A DNA stretch of 10,029 nt. It comes from an uncultured Bacilli bacterium (GTDB lineage Bacteria; Bacillota_I; Bacilli_A; RF39; UBA660). The DNA lies in assembly GCA_947623845.1 (NCBI GenBank), contig CANQHM010000042.1:1-10029 (forward strand), in the 5' to 3' direction. Numbering within the stretch: position 1 is the first letter of the stretch; each line of letters starts with the position of its first letter. The position numbers were made by a program, and so were the translations under genes. Below are positions 1-6,615 of the stretch, one piece after another. The notes beneath the pieces were generated by a model that was given only the letters and a program-made list of their open reading frames with translations, was not told the origin of the DNA and searched no databases.

Positions 1-2234
1 CCAATACAAGTACTATCAGTTAAATTAATACCTCTAACACCACTAGCACTACGTCCCATAACTCTTACTTCATCTTCTCTAAACTTAACGATTCTACCTT
101 CGCTAGATCCCATTAATACAATATCATTACCTGAAGTCTTTCTAACGGCAATAAGTTCATCATTTTCCTTTAATGTTAAAGCTAGTTTACCATTATTACG
201 AATATTTTCAAATTCCTTTAAATCCGTCCGTTTAACAATACCATTCTTCGTTGCAAATAATAAGTATTTTGAATTTTCTTCTCTTGCCACCGTAATCATT
301 GATCTAATACTATCTTCCTTATCAATTTGTAATAAATTAATAATTGGAAGTCCTTTAGCATTTCGACCATATTCTGGTATCTCATAACCCTTCATTCGAT
401 AAACCTTACCCTTATTGCTAAAGAATAAAATATAATCATGTGTTGATAAGTTAATCATATGTTCCACGAAATCTTCTTCATTCGTTGCCATACCCTTAAC
501 ACCAACACCACCACGGTTTTGACTTCTATACGTATCACTCGTCGTTCTCTTAATATAACCCTTATTAGTTAATGTTACAATAACATTTTCTTCTGGAATT
601 AATGATTCATCTTCAATATAATCAATAGCTGTCATATCAATATGCGTTCTTCTCTCATCGGCAAATCTCTTCTTAATATCAAGCATTTCTTCCTTAATAA
701 TATCTAATACTCTTTGATGATTTGCTAAAATATCACGGTAATCCATAATCTTTTCATTTAAATCTGCTAATTCTGCTTCAACCTTACCACGTTCTAAGCC
801 CGTTAAACGACGTAAACGCATCTCCAAAATACTATTAGCTTGAACCTCATCTAGACTAAATCTATTCATTAAATTAGTCCGAGCTTCTTCATCGCTCTCC
901 GCTGCTCTAATAATTCTAACTACTTCATCAATATTATCTAACGCTGTTCTTAAACCCTCTAAAATATGTACTCTTTCTTCCGCTTTAGTTAAATCATATT
1001 GAGTTCTTCTAACAATAACTTCGATTTGATGATCAATATATTTCGAAATTATATCTTTTAACCCTAATGTTCTAGGAGTTCCATTATCAAGAACTAATAA
1101 AATAATTCCATAATTAACTTGAAAATTCGTATGCTTATATAAATTATTTAAAACAACTTGCGGATTAGCATCTTTCTTTAAGGTAATCGTAATCTTTACC
1201 CCATCTTTTAAATCCGTATGATAATCAGAAATTCCATCAATAACCTTATCACGTACTAATTCGGCAACACGATTCTTAAGTTCCATTGTATTAACACCAT
1301 AAGGAACTTCCGTAACAATAATCTCATTATGATTACCTTTTTCTTGAATCTCCGCTTTACTTCTAATAGTAATAGACCCTCTACCAGTTTCATAAGCTTT
1401 TCTTATTCCGGAATTTCCTAATATCACCCCACCGGTTGGAAAATCTGGACCTTTAATATGTTCCATAAGTCCCGCGGTATCAATATCTGGATTATCTATA
1501 TAAGCAATACATCCATCAATTACTTCGCCTAAATTATGTGGTGGAATATTCGTCGCCATACCAACTGCAATTCCCATTGATCCATTAACTAAAACATTAG
1601 GAAATCTTGCTGGTAAAACTGATGGCTCCTTTAAAGTTACATCAAAGTTATCATCCATATTAACAGTATTTTTATTAATATCTCTTAATAACTCTAATGA
1701 AATTTTTGCTAAACGAGCTTCCGTATAACGATAAGCCGCTGCTCCGTCTCCTTCGATATTACCAAAGTTACCATGTCCATCAACTAACATATAACGTTGG
1801 TTAAAATCTTGCGCTAGTCTTACTAAAGCATCATAAATTGAACTATCACCATGTGGATGGTAGTTACCCATAACTTCACCAACAGTCTTCGCGCATTTAC
1901 GATGTGGTTTATCTGGTGTATTTCCATTTTCATACATTGACCATAAAATCCGACGGTGTACTGGTTTTAAACCATCTCTTAAATCTGGTATCGCTCTTGA
2001 TGTAATAACACTAATTGAATAATCTAGAAATGAAGATTTAACTTCATCAACAATATTATTTTGATCTATCTTATCATGTTCATGAAATGTTCCTCCAAAA
2101 TCAGTTTGCATTTCACTGGCATTTTCTTCTTCATTTCCTTCTTCCGTATTATCTTCACTAACTTCTTGTACTTCTTCTTCACTATCCGCTTCAGCTCTAT
2201 CAAGTAATTCTTTTAAATCGTCATTATTATCCAT
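1..2234 (-). CDS. gyrA: DNA gyrase subunit A, 3' end cut by the window edge
   Basis: This is the breakage-reunion subunit of DNA gyrase, which with GyrB introduces negative supercoils. About 744 codons are visible and the last C-terminal blades lie outside the window. The winged-helix region carries HPHGDSSIYD (residues 126-135), and the catalytic tyrosine is Tyr170 in RYTEARL. Ser131 and Asp135 occupy the positions of E. coli Ser83 and Asp87, so the quinolone-determining region is wild type. The C-terminal domain starts with a GyrA-box-like QNRGGVG, followed by the typical VEHMINLSTHDYILFFSNKGK blade in shortened form. The start ATG is set by an ideal ribosome site beginning at the gyrB stop codon, 13 nt upstream. 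From this start the protein carries about 47 extra residues before SSFLDYS compared with B. subtilis, and residues 15-45 are rich in Glu and Asp. Identity is certain; the function of the extension is unknown. Confidence 0.98.
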   Translation of the reverse strand, partial: MDNNDDLKELLDRAEADSEEEVQEVSEDNTEEGNEEENASEMQTDFGGTFHEHDKIDQNNIVDEVKSSFLDYSISVITSRAIPDLRDGLKPVHRRILWSMYENGNTPDKPHRKCAKTVGEVMGNYHPHGDSSIYDALVRLAQDFNQRYMLVDGHGNFGNIEGDGAAAYRYTEARLAKISLELLRDINKNTVNMDDNFDVTLKEPSVLPARFPNVLVNGSMGIAVGMATNIPPHNLGEVIDGCIAYIDNPDIDTAGLMEHIKGPDFPTGGVILGNSGIRKAYETGRGSITIRSKAEIQEKGNHNEIIVTEVPYGVNTMELKNRVAELVRDKVIDGISDYHTDLKDGVKITITLKKDANPQVVLNNLYKHTNFQVNYGIILLVLDNGTPRTLGLKDIISKYIDHQIEVIVRRTQYDLTKAEERVHILEGLRTALDNIDEVVRIIRAAESDEEARTNLMNRFSLDEVQANSILEMRLRRLTGLERGKVEAELADLNEKIMDYRDILANHQRVLDIIKEEMLDIKKRFADERRTHIDMTAIDYIEDESLIPEENVIVTLTNKGYIKRTTSDTYRSQNRGGVGVKGMATNEEDFVEHMINLSTHDYILFFSNKGKVYRMKGYEIPEYGRNAKGLPIINLLQIDKEDSIRSMITVAREENSKYLLFATKNGIVKRTDLKEFENIRNNGKLALTLKENDELIAVRKTSGNDIVLMGSSEGRIVKFREDEVRVMGRSASGVRGINLTDSTCI

Positions 2235-2240
2235 TTTCCT

Positions 2241-2250
2241 TCACCTCCTA
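2241..2250 (-). promoter_or_regulatory. gyrA ribosome binding site nested with the gyrB stop
   Basis: On the minus strand this reads TAGGAGGTGA, a near-perfect complement of the 16S 3' end. Its first three bases are the TAG stop of gyrB. Termination on gyrB therefore delivers ribosomes onto the gyrA start 6 nt downstream, which suggests coupled translation of the two gyrase subunits. The site also fixes the gyrA start upstream of the acidic extension. Confidence 0.9.
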
Positions 2251-4167
2251 TATATCTAATGTTGCATTAAGGGCATTTTCTTCAATAAATTGTCTTCTTG
2301 GTTCTACTTCTTCACCCATTAATTTTTCAAATATTGCATCTGCTGCCACACAATCATCAACCGTTATCTTCCTTAATGTTCTATATCTTATATCCATAGT
2401 TGTTTCATTTAATTCTTCGGCATCCATTTCTCCTAAACCTTTCATTCGGGCAATTTCGGCTCTCGAACGAATATTTTCTGGTAATGATACAAGATAAGCA
2501 TCTTTTTCTTCTTCAGTTAAAACATATTTTCTTGTTTTACCATGCATAATTCTAAATAAAGGTGGTTGCGCAGCATATACGTGTCCTGCTTCCACAATTG
2601 GTCTAAAGAAACGATAGAATAATGTTAATAATAATACTCTAATATGTGCTCCATCGACATCGGCATCGGTCATGATGATAATCTTATCATATCTTAACTT
2701 ACTTAAATCAAAATAATCTCCAATCCCTGTTCCAAATGCCGTAATAATAGATTTAATTTCTTCATTACCTAAGGCTTTATCAAGTCTTGCTTTTTCGACA
2801 TTTAATATTTTACCTCTTAAAGGAAGAATTGCTTGTGTCATTGAATCCCGTCCTTTTTTCGCAGAACCACCGGCACTATCTCCCTCGACGATAAATATTT
2901 CGGAAACACTAGGGTCTTTACTCTTACAATCTGAAAGCTTTCCAAAGAAATTAGTAGTTGCTAAATCACTCTTTCTTGTTGTTTCTCTAGCTTTCTTCGC
3001 CGCCATTCTAGCATCTCTTGCTAAAATAGCTTTATTAATAATTGTTCTTGCTTCATTAGGATTTTCTAATAAAAATCTTTCAAATCCTTCTGCAAACACA
3101 CTATCCGCTAAACTTCTAACTTCGGAGTTTCCTAGTCTTCCTTTAGTTTGTCCCTCAAATTGTGGATTAGGATGCTTACAAGAAATAATCATTGTAAGTC
3201 CTTCTTTAACATCATCTTCTTTTAAATTTTCATCTTTTTCTTTTAAAAGATTGGTCTTTCTTGCATAATTGTTAATAACTCTTGTTAAAGCTCTCTTAAC
3301 TCCTTCTTCATGAGTTCCGCCATCATGGGTATTAATATTATTAACAAATGAGTAAATATTTGGATTATATGACGTATTATATTGCATTGCTACTTCAAAC
3401 ATAACTCCGTCTTTTTCACCCGTTAAATGAATAATATCATCATGTAAAGGCGTCTTTCCTTGATTAATAAATCTTACGTATTCTGAAATACCACCTTCAT
3501 AAAGGAATGTTTCCCCTGTTGTATCTTCATCATCTCGGTCATCCCGTAAATTAATGGATAATCCCTTATTTAAGAATGCTAACTCTCTTATTCTCGTTTT
3601 TAATGTCTCATAATCATAAATATCAGTATCAAAAATCTCTGGATCTGGTTTAAATGATACAGTAGTTCCTGTTCTATTTTCTTCACAATCACCTATAACA
3701 TGTAAGCTTTCTTTCGTGTGTCCCCCATTTTCAAAACGCATTTGATGAATCTTACCATTTTTATAAACAGTTACTTCTACCCATTTACTTAACGCATTAA
3801 CAACGGAAGCCCCAACTCCGTGAAGACCACCAGATACCTTATATCCGCCGCCTCCAAATTTACCTCCGGCATGTAAGACCGTATAAACTGTTTCTACCGT
3901 CGAAATTCCTGTTTTAGGGTGAATATCTACCGGAATACCCCGTCCATCATCCTTAACTGTTATTGAATTATCTTTATTTATAACGACCGAAATATTATGA
4001 CAATAACCTGCTAAAGCTTCATCTATAGCATTATCAACAATTTCCCAAACTAGATGGTGTAATCCTTTAACATCCGTAGTCCCAATATACATTCCTGGTC
4101 TTTTTCTAACTGCTTCTAATCCTTCCAAAACTTGAATATCCGAAGCATCATAATGTTCTCCTTGCAT
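2248..4167 (-). CDS. gyrB: DNA gyrase subunit B
   Basis: This is the ATPase subunit of gyrase. At 639 residues it is full length (B. subtilis has 638). The GHKL ATPase domain shows [10 protein letters not shown] with Glu42 (general base) and Asn46 (Mg2+ ligand), KDDGRGIP with Asp73, and the G2 loop [15 protein letters not shown] (113-127). The transducer domain follows. The Toprim domain has EGDSAGG with Glu428, [13 protein letters not shown] (448-460), and the acidic triad Asp501/503/505 in DADVDGAH. The C-terminal [13 protein letters not shown] segment is intact. No resistance-type change is obvious at the EGDSAGG or LPLRGK motifs. The start lies 2 nt after the recF stop and has AGGAGG inside the last recF codons, so the gene is translated in series with recF and gyrA. 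It looks like an ordinary vertically inherited copy. Confidence 0.99.
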   Translation of the reverse strand: MQGEHYDASDIQVLEGLEAVRKRPGMYIGTTDVKGLHHLVWEIVDNAIDEALAGYCHNISVVINKDNSITVKDDGRGIPVDIHPKTGISTVETVYTVLHAGGKFGGGGYKVSGGLHGVGASVVNALSKWVEVTVYKNGKIHQMRFENGGHTKESLHVIGDCEENRTGTTVSFKPDPEIFDTDIYDYETLKTRIRELAFLNKGLSINLRDDRDDEDTTGETFLYEGGISEYVRFINQGKTPLHDDIIHLTGEKDGVMFEVAMQYNTSYNPNIYSFVNNINTHDGGTHEEGVKRALTRVINNYARKTNLLKEKDENLKEDDVKEGLTMIISCKHPNPQFEGQTKGRLGNSEVRSLADSVFAEGFERFLLENPNEARTIINKAILARDARMAAKKARETTRKSDLATTNFFGKLSDCKSKDPSVSEIFIVEGDSAGGSAKKGRDSMTQAILPLRGKILNVEKARLDKALGNEEIKSIITAFGTGIGDYFDLSKLRYDKIIIMTDADVDGAHIRVLLLTLFYRFFRPIVEAGHVYAAQPPLFRIMHGKTRKYVLTEEEKDAYLVSLPENIRSRAEIARMKGLGEMDAEELNETTMDIRYRTLRKITVDDCVAADAIFEKLMGEEVEPRRQFIEENALNATLDI

Positions 4168-4169
4168 TA

Positions 4170-5258
4170 TTATTCCTCCTCTACTTTCCCGTTAACTATT
4201 TTATATAATCTACTATTATCGCGAATACTTTTTTTCACAAACATAACATTTGTTGTGGTAATAAATGTTTGAATCTCTTTATCAAGCATACTTAAGATAT
4301 TATTTATTTTCTTTTTATCTAACTCACTAAATAAGTCATCTAAAATTAATATTGGGTAATTTCCACTAATATCTTTAAATAACTCTACTAAAGCTAATTT
4401 ATACGCAATAATCGCATTCTTTTGCTGTCCTTGGCTTCCTAAATCTTTTAAATCTCCAAATGGCAGTAAAAAATTCATATCATCATGATGAATCCCCATA
4501 TTTGTTTTTCCTAAAAATAGGTCTCGTTCTAAATTCTTTTTATAAAGAGCTTGTAAACTTTCTTTTGATTCCCCATTATAACTTGATATGTATTTGATAT
4601 TAAGTCCTTCTATTCCTATTATTTCCTTATATATATTCCCTATTTTTTGATTAAGTGCTGTTATAAACTTATTACGAAATTCATATATTTTTAATCCATA
4701 TTCAATTAAACTATTCGTTAAAATATCTAAATAATCTAATGAACTATTACCATTTACGGCGACTGTCTTTAAATAAGCATTTCTTTGTTTCAATATTTTC
4801 TTATAACTTGCTAAATATTTTAAATAATTATTATTTAGTAAAGAAATATCGACATTTAAAAGTTTTCTTCTTATCTCTGGACTTTCTTTAATCATTTTTA
4901 AATCATCAGGACTAAAAACTACTACTTGAATTTTCGAAATATAATCACTTAATCTTTTATAAGTATTACCATCTACTAAGACTTTTTTTCCCTCTTCATT
5001 TAAAGTTATTTCATAATCGTGCATTACTCTTTCTCGTACTTTGGCTTCTATTTTTGTTTCTTTTTCGCCCTGTCTAATTAAATATTTATCATCTTTTGTT
5101 CTAAAGGATTTAGTTAAAGCTAAACAATATATTGCTTCGACAATATTACTCTTTCCTGCTCCATTATCTCCATAGATAATATTTAATTTGGAATCAAAGT
5201 CCATATCTAGTTGTTCATAATTACGAAAATTTAATAATTTTAAATGTTGAATTTCCAT
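4170..5258 (-). CDS. recF: DNA replication and repair protein RecF
   Basis: RecF is an SMC/ABC-like ATPase that binds gapped DNA and, with RecO and RecR, helps load RecA at stalled forks. At 362 residues it is close to the B. subtilis protein (about 370). Visible motifs are Walker A GDNGAGKS (30-37), the segment [12 protein letters not shown] typical of the family (51-62), the ABC signature LGSQGQQK (273-280), and Walker B ILILDD followed by LFSELD (303-314), the D-loop region. The ATG has an AGAGG ribosome site in front. The gene is 84 nt downstream of the comK-family gene and 2 nt from gyrB. The gap before it holds a weak promoter and a perfect 11-bp inverted repeat, so it may be driven by its own promoter or partly by read-through from comK. 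RecF also supports RecA during transformation in competent Bacillus, which makes the neighbour suggestive but not proof of a shared role. Confidence 0.98.
   Translation of the reverse strand: MEIQHLKLLNFRNYEQLDMDFDSKLNIIYGDNGAGKSNIVEAIYCLALTKSFRTKDDKYLIRQGEKETKIEAKVRERVMHDYEITLNEEGKKVLVDGNTYKRLSDYISKIQVVVFSPDDLKMIKESPEIRRKLLNVDISLLNNNYLKYLASYKKILKQRNAYLKTVAVNGNSSLDYLDILTNSLIEYGLKIYEFRNKFITALNQKIGNIYKEIIGIEGLNIKYISSYNGESKESLQALYKKNLERDLFLGKTNMGIHHDDMNFLLPFGDLKDLGSQGQQKNAIIAYKLALVELFKDISGNYPILILDDLFSELDKKKINNILSMLDKEIQTFITTTNVMFVKKSIRDNSRLYKIVNGKVEEE
4175..4180 (-). promoter_or_regulatory. gyrB ribosome binding site inside the recF 3' end
   Basis: AGGAGG on the minus strand lies in the final Glu codons of recF, seven nucleotides before the gyrB ATG. 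It supports the chosen gyrB start and translational coupling between recF and gyrB. Confidence 0.85.
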
Positions 5259-5289
5259 TTTAAGCCTCTTTTAACTCCATATAGTAAAA

Positions 5290-5321
5290 TAATAGGTATA
5301 TTAGTACTCCTATACCTATTA
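5290..5321 (-). terminator. Perfect 11-bp inverted repeat between comK and recF (weak terminator or operator)
   Basis: Arms TAATAGGTATA and TATACCTATTA are exact complements around a 10-nt loop that itself contains AGTACT. Read on the minus strand, the second arm runs into ATTTTACT, a poor U tract. The repeat lies 22 nt after the comK stop, which fits a leaky terminator. It also lies just downstream of a candidate recF -10, where a repressor operator would sit. The stem is AT-rich, so strong termination is doubtful. Either reading is inference; only the symmetry is seen. Confidence 0.45.
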
Positions 5322-5324
5322 ATA

Positions 5325-5353
5325 ATTATAACATAAAATGACCTATTTTTTAA
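5325..5353 (-). promoter_or_regulatory. Candidate sigma-A promoter for recF-gyrB-gyrA
   Basis: A perfect -10 TATAAT (5325-5330) is preceded after 17 bp by TTAAAA (5348-5353), a 4/6 match to the -35 consensus that lies in the last codons of comK. The predicted start near 5318 would place the inverted repeat at 5290-5321 at the very beginning of the transcript. In DNA this AT-rich a TATAAT can arise by chance, so confidence is low. Confidence 0.35.
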
Positions 5354-5807
5354 CTTTTTTTTGTAATTTTTTTCTTCTTTCTTGCATTAAACATCCCAAC
5401 CTTGTCGCATTTAAAATTTGGCGATCAATAATATTGTAACTTTCATCTACTTTTAAGACCTTTCCATTCTTAAATCTTATGTACATATCATCATTTTCTT
5501 TATAGTAATTATCAATATTATTTAAACTAATCCATGCACATTCTGTTCTTCTATCACTTTTCGTTGGAAAAAATATTATGTTATTCACATCTTCTACAAT
5601 TATTGGAACTTTATATCTTGTTTGCAAGACCTTTTGTGCTCCTTTTTTTCTTCCTTTTAAGGAACTTCCATAATACGTACAGCTATCTTCCATTATTTTC
5701 GTTGCTGGTTCATTTACCATAAAACTTCGATCGTCTTCATACACCATTGTTCTCGTATTTTTTGGTTTTAATGCGAGTGTCTTTTCATTTATTTCATATT
5801 TACCCAT
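5343..5807 (-). CDS. comK: ComK-family competence transcription factor, short form
   Basis: ComK is the master activator of late competence genes in Bacillus, binding paired AT-boxes (AAAA-N5-TTTT) in DNA-uptake operons. This 154-residue protein shows the family core: DSCTYYGSSLKGRKKG (41-56, compare SCRFFGSSYAGRKAG in B. subtilis), KVPIIVE (66-72), IIFFPTKS (77-84), RRTECAWIS (86-94, compare RPQCGWIS), FKNGK (112-116) and SYN (123-125). The comparison is from memory, not an alignment. The protein is shorter than B. subtilis ComK (192 residues). It ends in a lysine/arginine tail and lacks the C-terminal FMLYPK segment that MecA uses to target ComK to ClpCP. The start ATG has a GGGGG ribosome site 8 nt upstream. 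It sits alone between the dnaN-unit terminator and recF, an unusual location. Family membership is fairly firm; whether it controls competence here is inference. Confidence 0.88.
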   Translation of the reverse strand: MGKYEINEKTLALKPKNTRTMVYEDDRSFMVNEPATKIMEDSCTYYGSSLKGRKKGAQKVLQTRYKVPIIVEDVNNIIFFPTKSDRRTECAWISLNNIDNYYKENDDMYIRFKNGKVLKVDESYNIIDRQILNATRLGCLMQERRKKLQKKVKK

Positions 5808-5841
5808 TTCTTATTCCCCCTAACTGAAATGAATTACTTCC

Positions 5842-5850
5842 ACTATACCA
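5842..5850 (-). promoter_or_regulatory. Extended -10 promoter of the comK-family gene
   Basis: TGGTATAGT on the minus strand is an extended -10 (TGN plus TATAGT, 5/6 to TATAAT). At the correct distance the -35 region reads AAATTT (5865-5870), which is not a -35. This is the layout of an activator-dependent promoter. The expected transcript start is about 28 nt before the ATG. The phased heptamers at 5860-5886 occupy the place where an activator would touch RNA polymerase. Confidence 0.6.
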
Positions 5851-5859
5851 CACTTCCTT

Positions 5860-5886
5860 TGTCGAAATTTGTCATATTTTGTCGAA
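5860..5886 (-). promoter_or_regulatory. Three 10-bp-phased heptamers resembling Spo0A boxes
   Basis: Read on the minus strand, TTCGACA (5880-5886), TATGACA (5870-5876) and TTCGACA (5860-5866) repeat with an exact 10-bp period, each followed by A/T. TTCGACA is the known Spo0A binding box (TGTCGAA on the other strand), and Spo0A binds tandem boxes one helical turn apart. The array covers the missing -35 of the comK promoter. Spo0A is known to bind the B. subtilis comK promoter at several sites. That a Spo0A-like response regulator acts here is inference; another factor recognising the same repeat is possible. Confidence 0.6.
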
Positions 5887-5900
5887 TTTTATCTCAAATT

Positions 5901-5927
5901 AAAAACAAGTCTTCTTTTGACCTGTTT
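5901..5927 (-). terminator. Rho-independent terminator of the dnaN-downstream unit
   Basis: On the minus strand AAACAGGTC (5919-5927) pairs with GACTTGTTT (5903-5911), giving 9 bp with one G-U pair around the loop AAAAGAA. The run of T begins in the arm and continues TTTTTAATTT. It begins 9 nt after the stop of the 222-codon gene and ends before the comK promoter. It therefore separates the dnaN unit from comK. There is no T run in the plus-strand reading. Confidence 0.75.
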
Positions 5928-5948
5928 ATAACTTCTTACTTATCCACA
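5923..5948. promoter_or_regulatory. DnaA box with oriC-like flank outside oriC
   Basis: A perfect plus-strand DnaA box TTATCCACA (5940-5948) overlaps the last codons of the 222-residue gene. Five nucleotides to its left lies TGTTTATAACTT (5923-5934). The same 12-mer with the same 5-nt gap to a DnaA box occurs in the dnaA-dnaN spacer (7850-7875). This looks like an oriC-type DnaA site between the dnaN unit and comK. Its left part overlaps the terminator stem, so both functions would share bases. Confidence 0.5.
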
Positions 5949-6604
5949 TGGGGAAGTACTACTTTTGGTCTTCCTAAAACTAATTTAGGACTTTCAAATA
6001 TTACTTCTTGATCAGAAATTCTTTTTCCAAATTTGGCATTCAACACATTATGCCATTCCATATCTTTTATGCCAAAATTATCTTTCGTTGTGATTACTTT
6101 TCCACAACACTTACACGTATAATATTGTAATACTTCTAAATCTTCTATTTGACCACGTTCATCTTTTTCCGTCTTAAACTCCGTTTTTAAAACATTTTCA
6201 CTTGTATCAATTTGATGTCCATATCTTATACATAACTTTTCTAATAAAGTTTTAATTTCATCTTTTTTCCATAACCATAAACTTAACTTTTGTTGATTTT
6301 CTATTAATTTATTGTGTAACTCATCTTCTTCTAAATTTTGATAATTATCTTTTAACTCTTGCTTGATTTTCCCAATAATAAGGTGATAAGCCACAATTTG
6401 TTTATTACATATTTCTAATTTACTTTGCAATTCTCTAGTTTTTACTTTAATTCCTAACATAAGATGAATTTTTGCTTCTTCAATCTTTTCGTCTCTTTGC
6501 AACTCTAAAGCTTTTATTTGCTTTTGTATATTTGCGGCTTCTTCTATTTCTTGTAACCCTAAATCATATACCTCATTATCAATAACGCTTAAATCTTCTA
6601 ACAT
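5936..6604 (-). CDS. Uncharacterised coiled-coil protein with a CxxC knuckle, downstream of dnaN
   Basis: I do not recognise this 222-residue family. Residues about 15-130 are rich in Glu, Lys, Leu and Gln with heptad-like spacing, consistent with a long helical coiled coil. A linker (132-156) leads to YYTCKCCGKV, where Cys164 and Cys167 form a CxxCG knuckle like half of a zinc ribbon. Cys166 and His185 are possible further ligands. No second CxxC, membrane segment or signal peptide is visible, so it should be cytosolic. The ATG lies 11 nt after the dnaN stop, and the ribosome site AGGAG overlaps that TAG stop, so it is translated with the sliding clamp. A terminator follows directly. The position suggests a role around replication, but this is context only. 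The last codons (HVDK) are formed by a DnaA box on the other strand. Confidence 0.85.
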   Translation of the reverse strand: MLEDLSVIDNEVYDLGLQEIEEAANIQKQIKALELQRDEKIEEAKIHLMLGIKVKTRELQSKLEICNKQIVAYHLIIGKIKQELKDNYQNLEEDELHNKLIENQQKLSLWLWKKDEIKTLLEKLCIRYGHQIDTSENVLKTEFKTEKDERGQIEDLEVLQYYTCKCCGKVITTKDNFGIKDMEWHNVLNAKFGKRISDQEVIFESPKLVLGRPKVVLPHVDK

Positions 6605-6615
6605 CTTTAAAACTC

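Noticed and set aside
2794..2800. Isolated TTCGACA in gyrB (and at 7081-7087 in dnaN) as Spo0A sites
   Set aside because: Single copies inside coding sequence without phased partners or a promoter are expected by chance.
5534..5722. Plus-strand open frame of 62 codons
   Set aside because: It is antisense to the conserved core of the comK-family gene, has no clear ribosome site, and its Leu/Phe-rich product is what the complement of Lys/Glu codons gives.
5808..5935. ComK autoregulatory AT-box pair (AAAA-N5-TTTT) upstream of comK
   Set aside because: A/T runs are present, but no pair with the required 5-nt spacing was found by reading; the nearest has a longer gap.
5829..6011. Plus-strand open frame of 60 codons
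   Set aside because: It overlaps the comK promoter, the terminator and the 3' end of the coiled-coil gene, without a ribosome site or recognisable domain.
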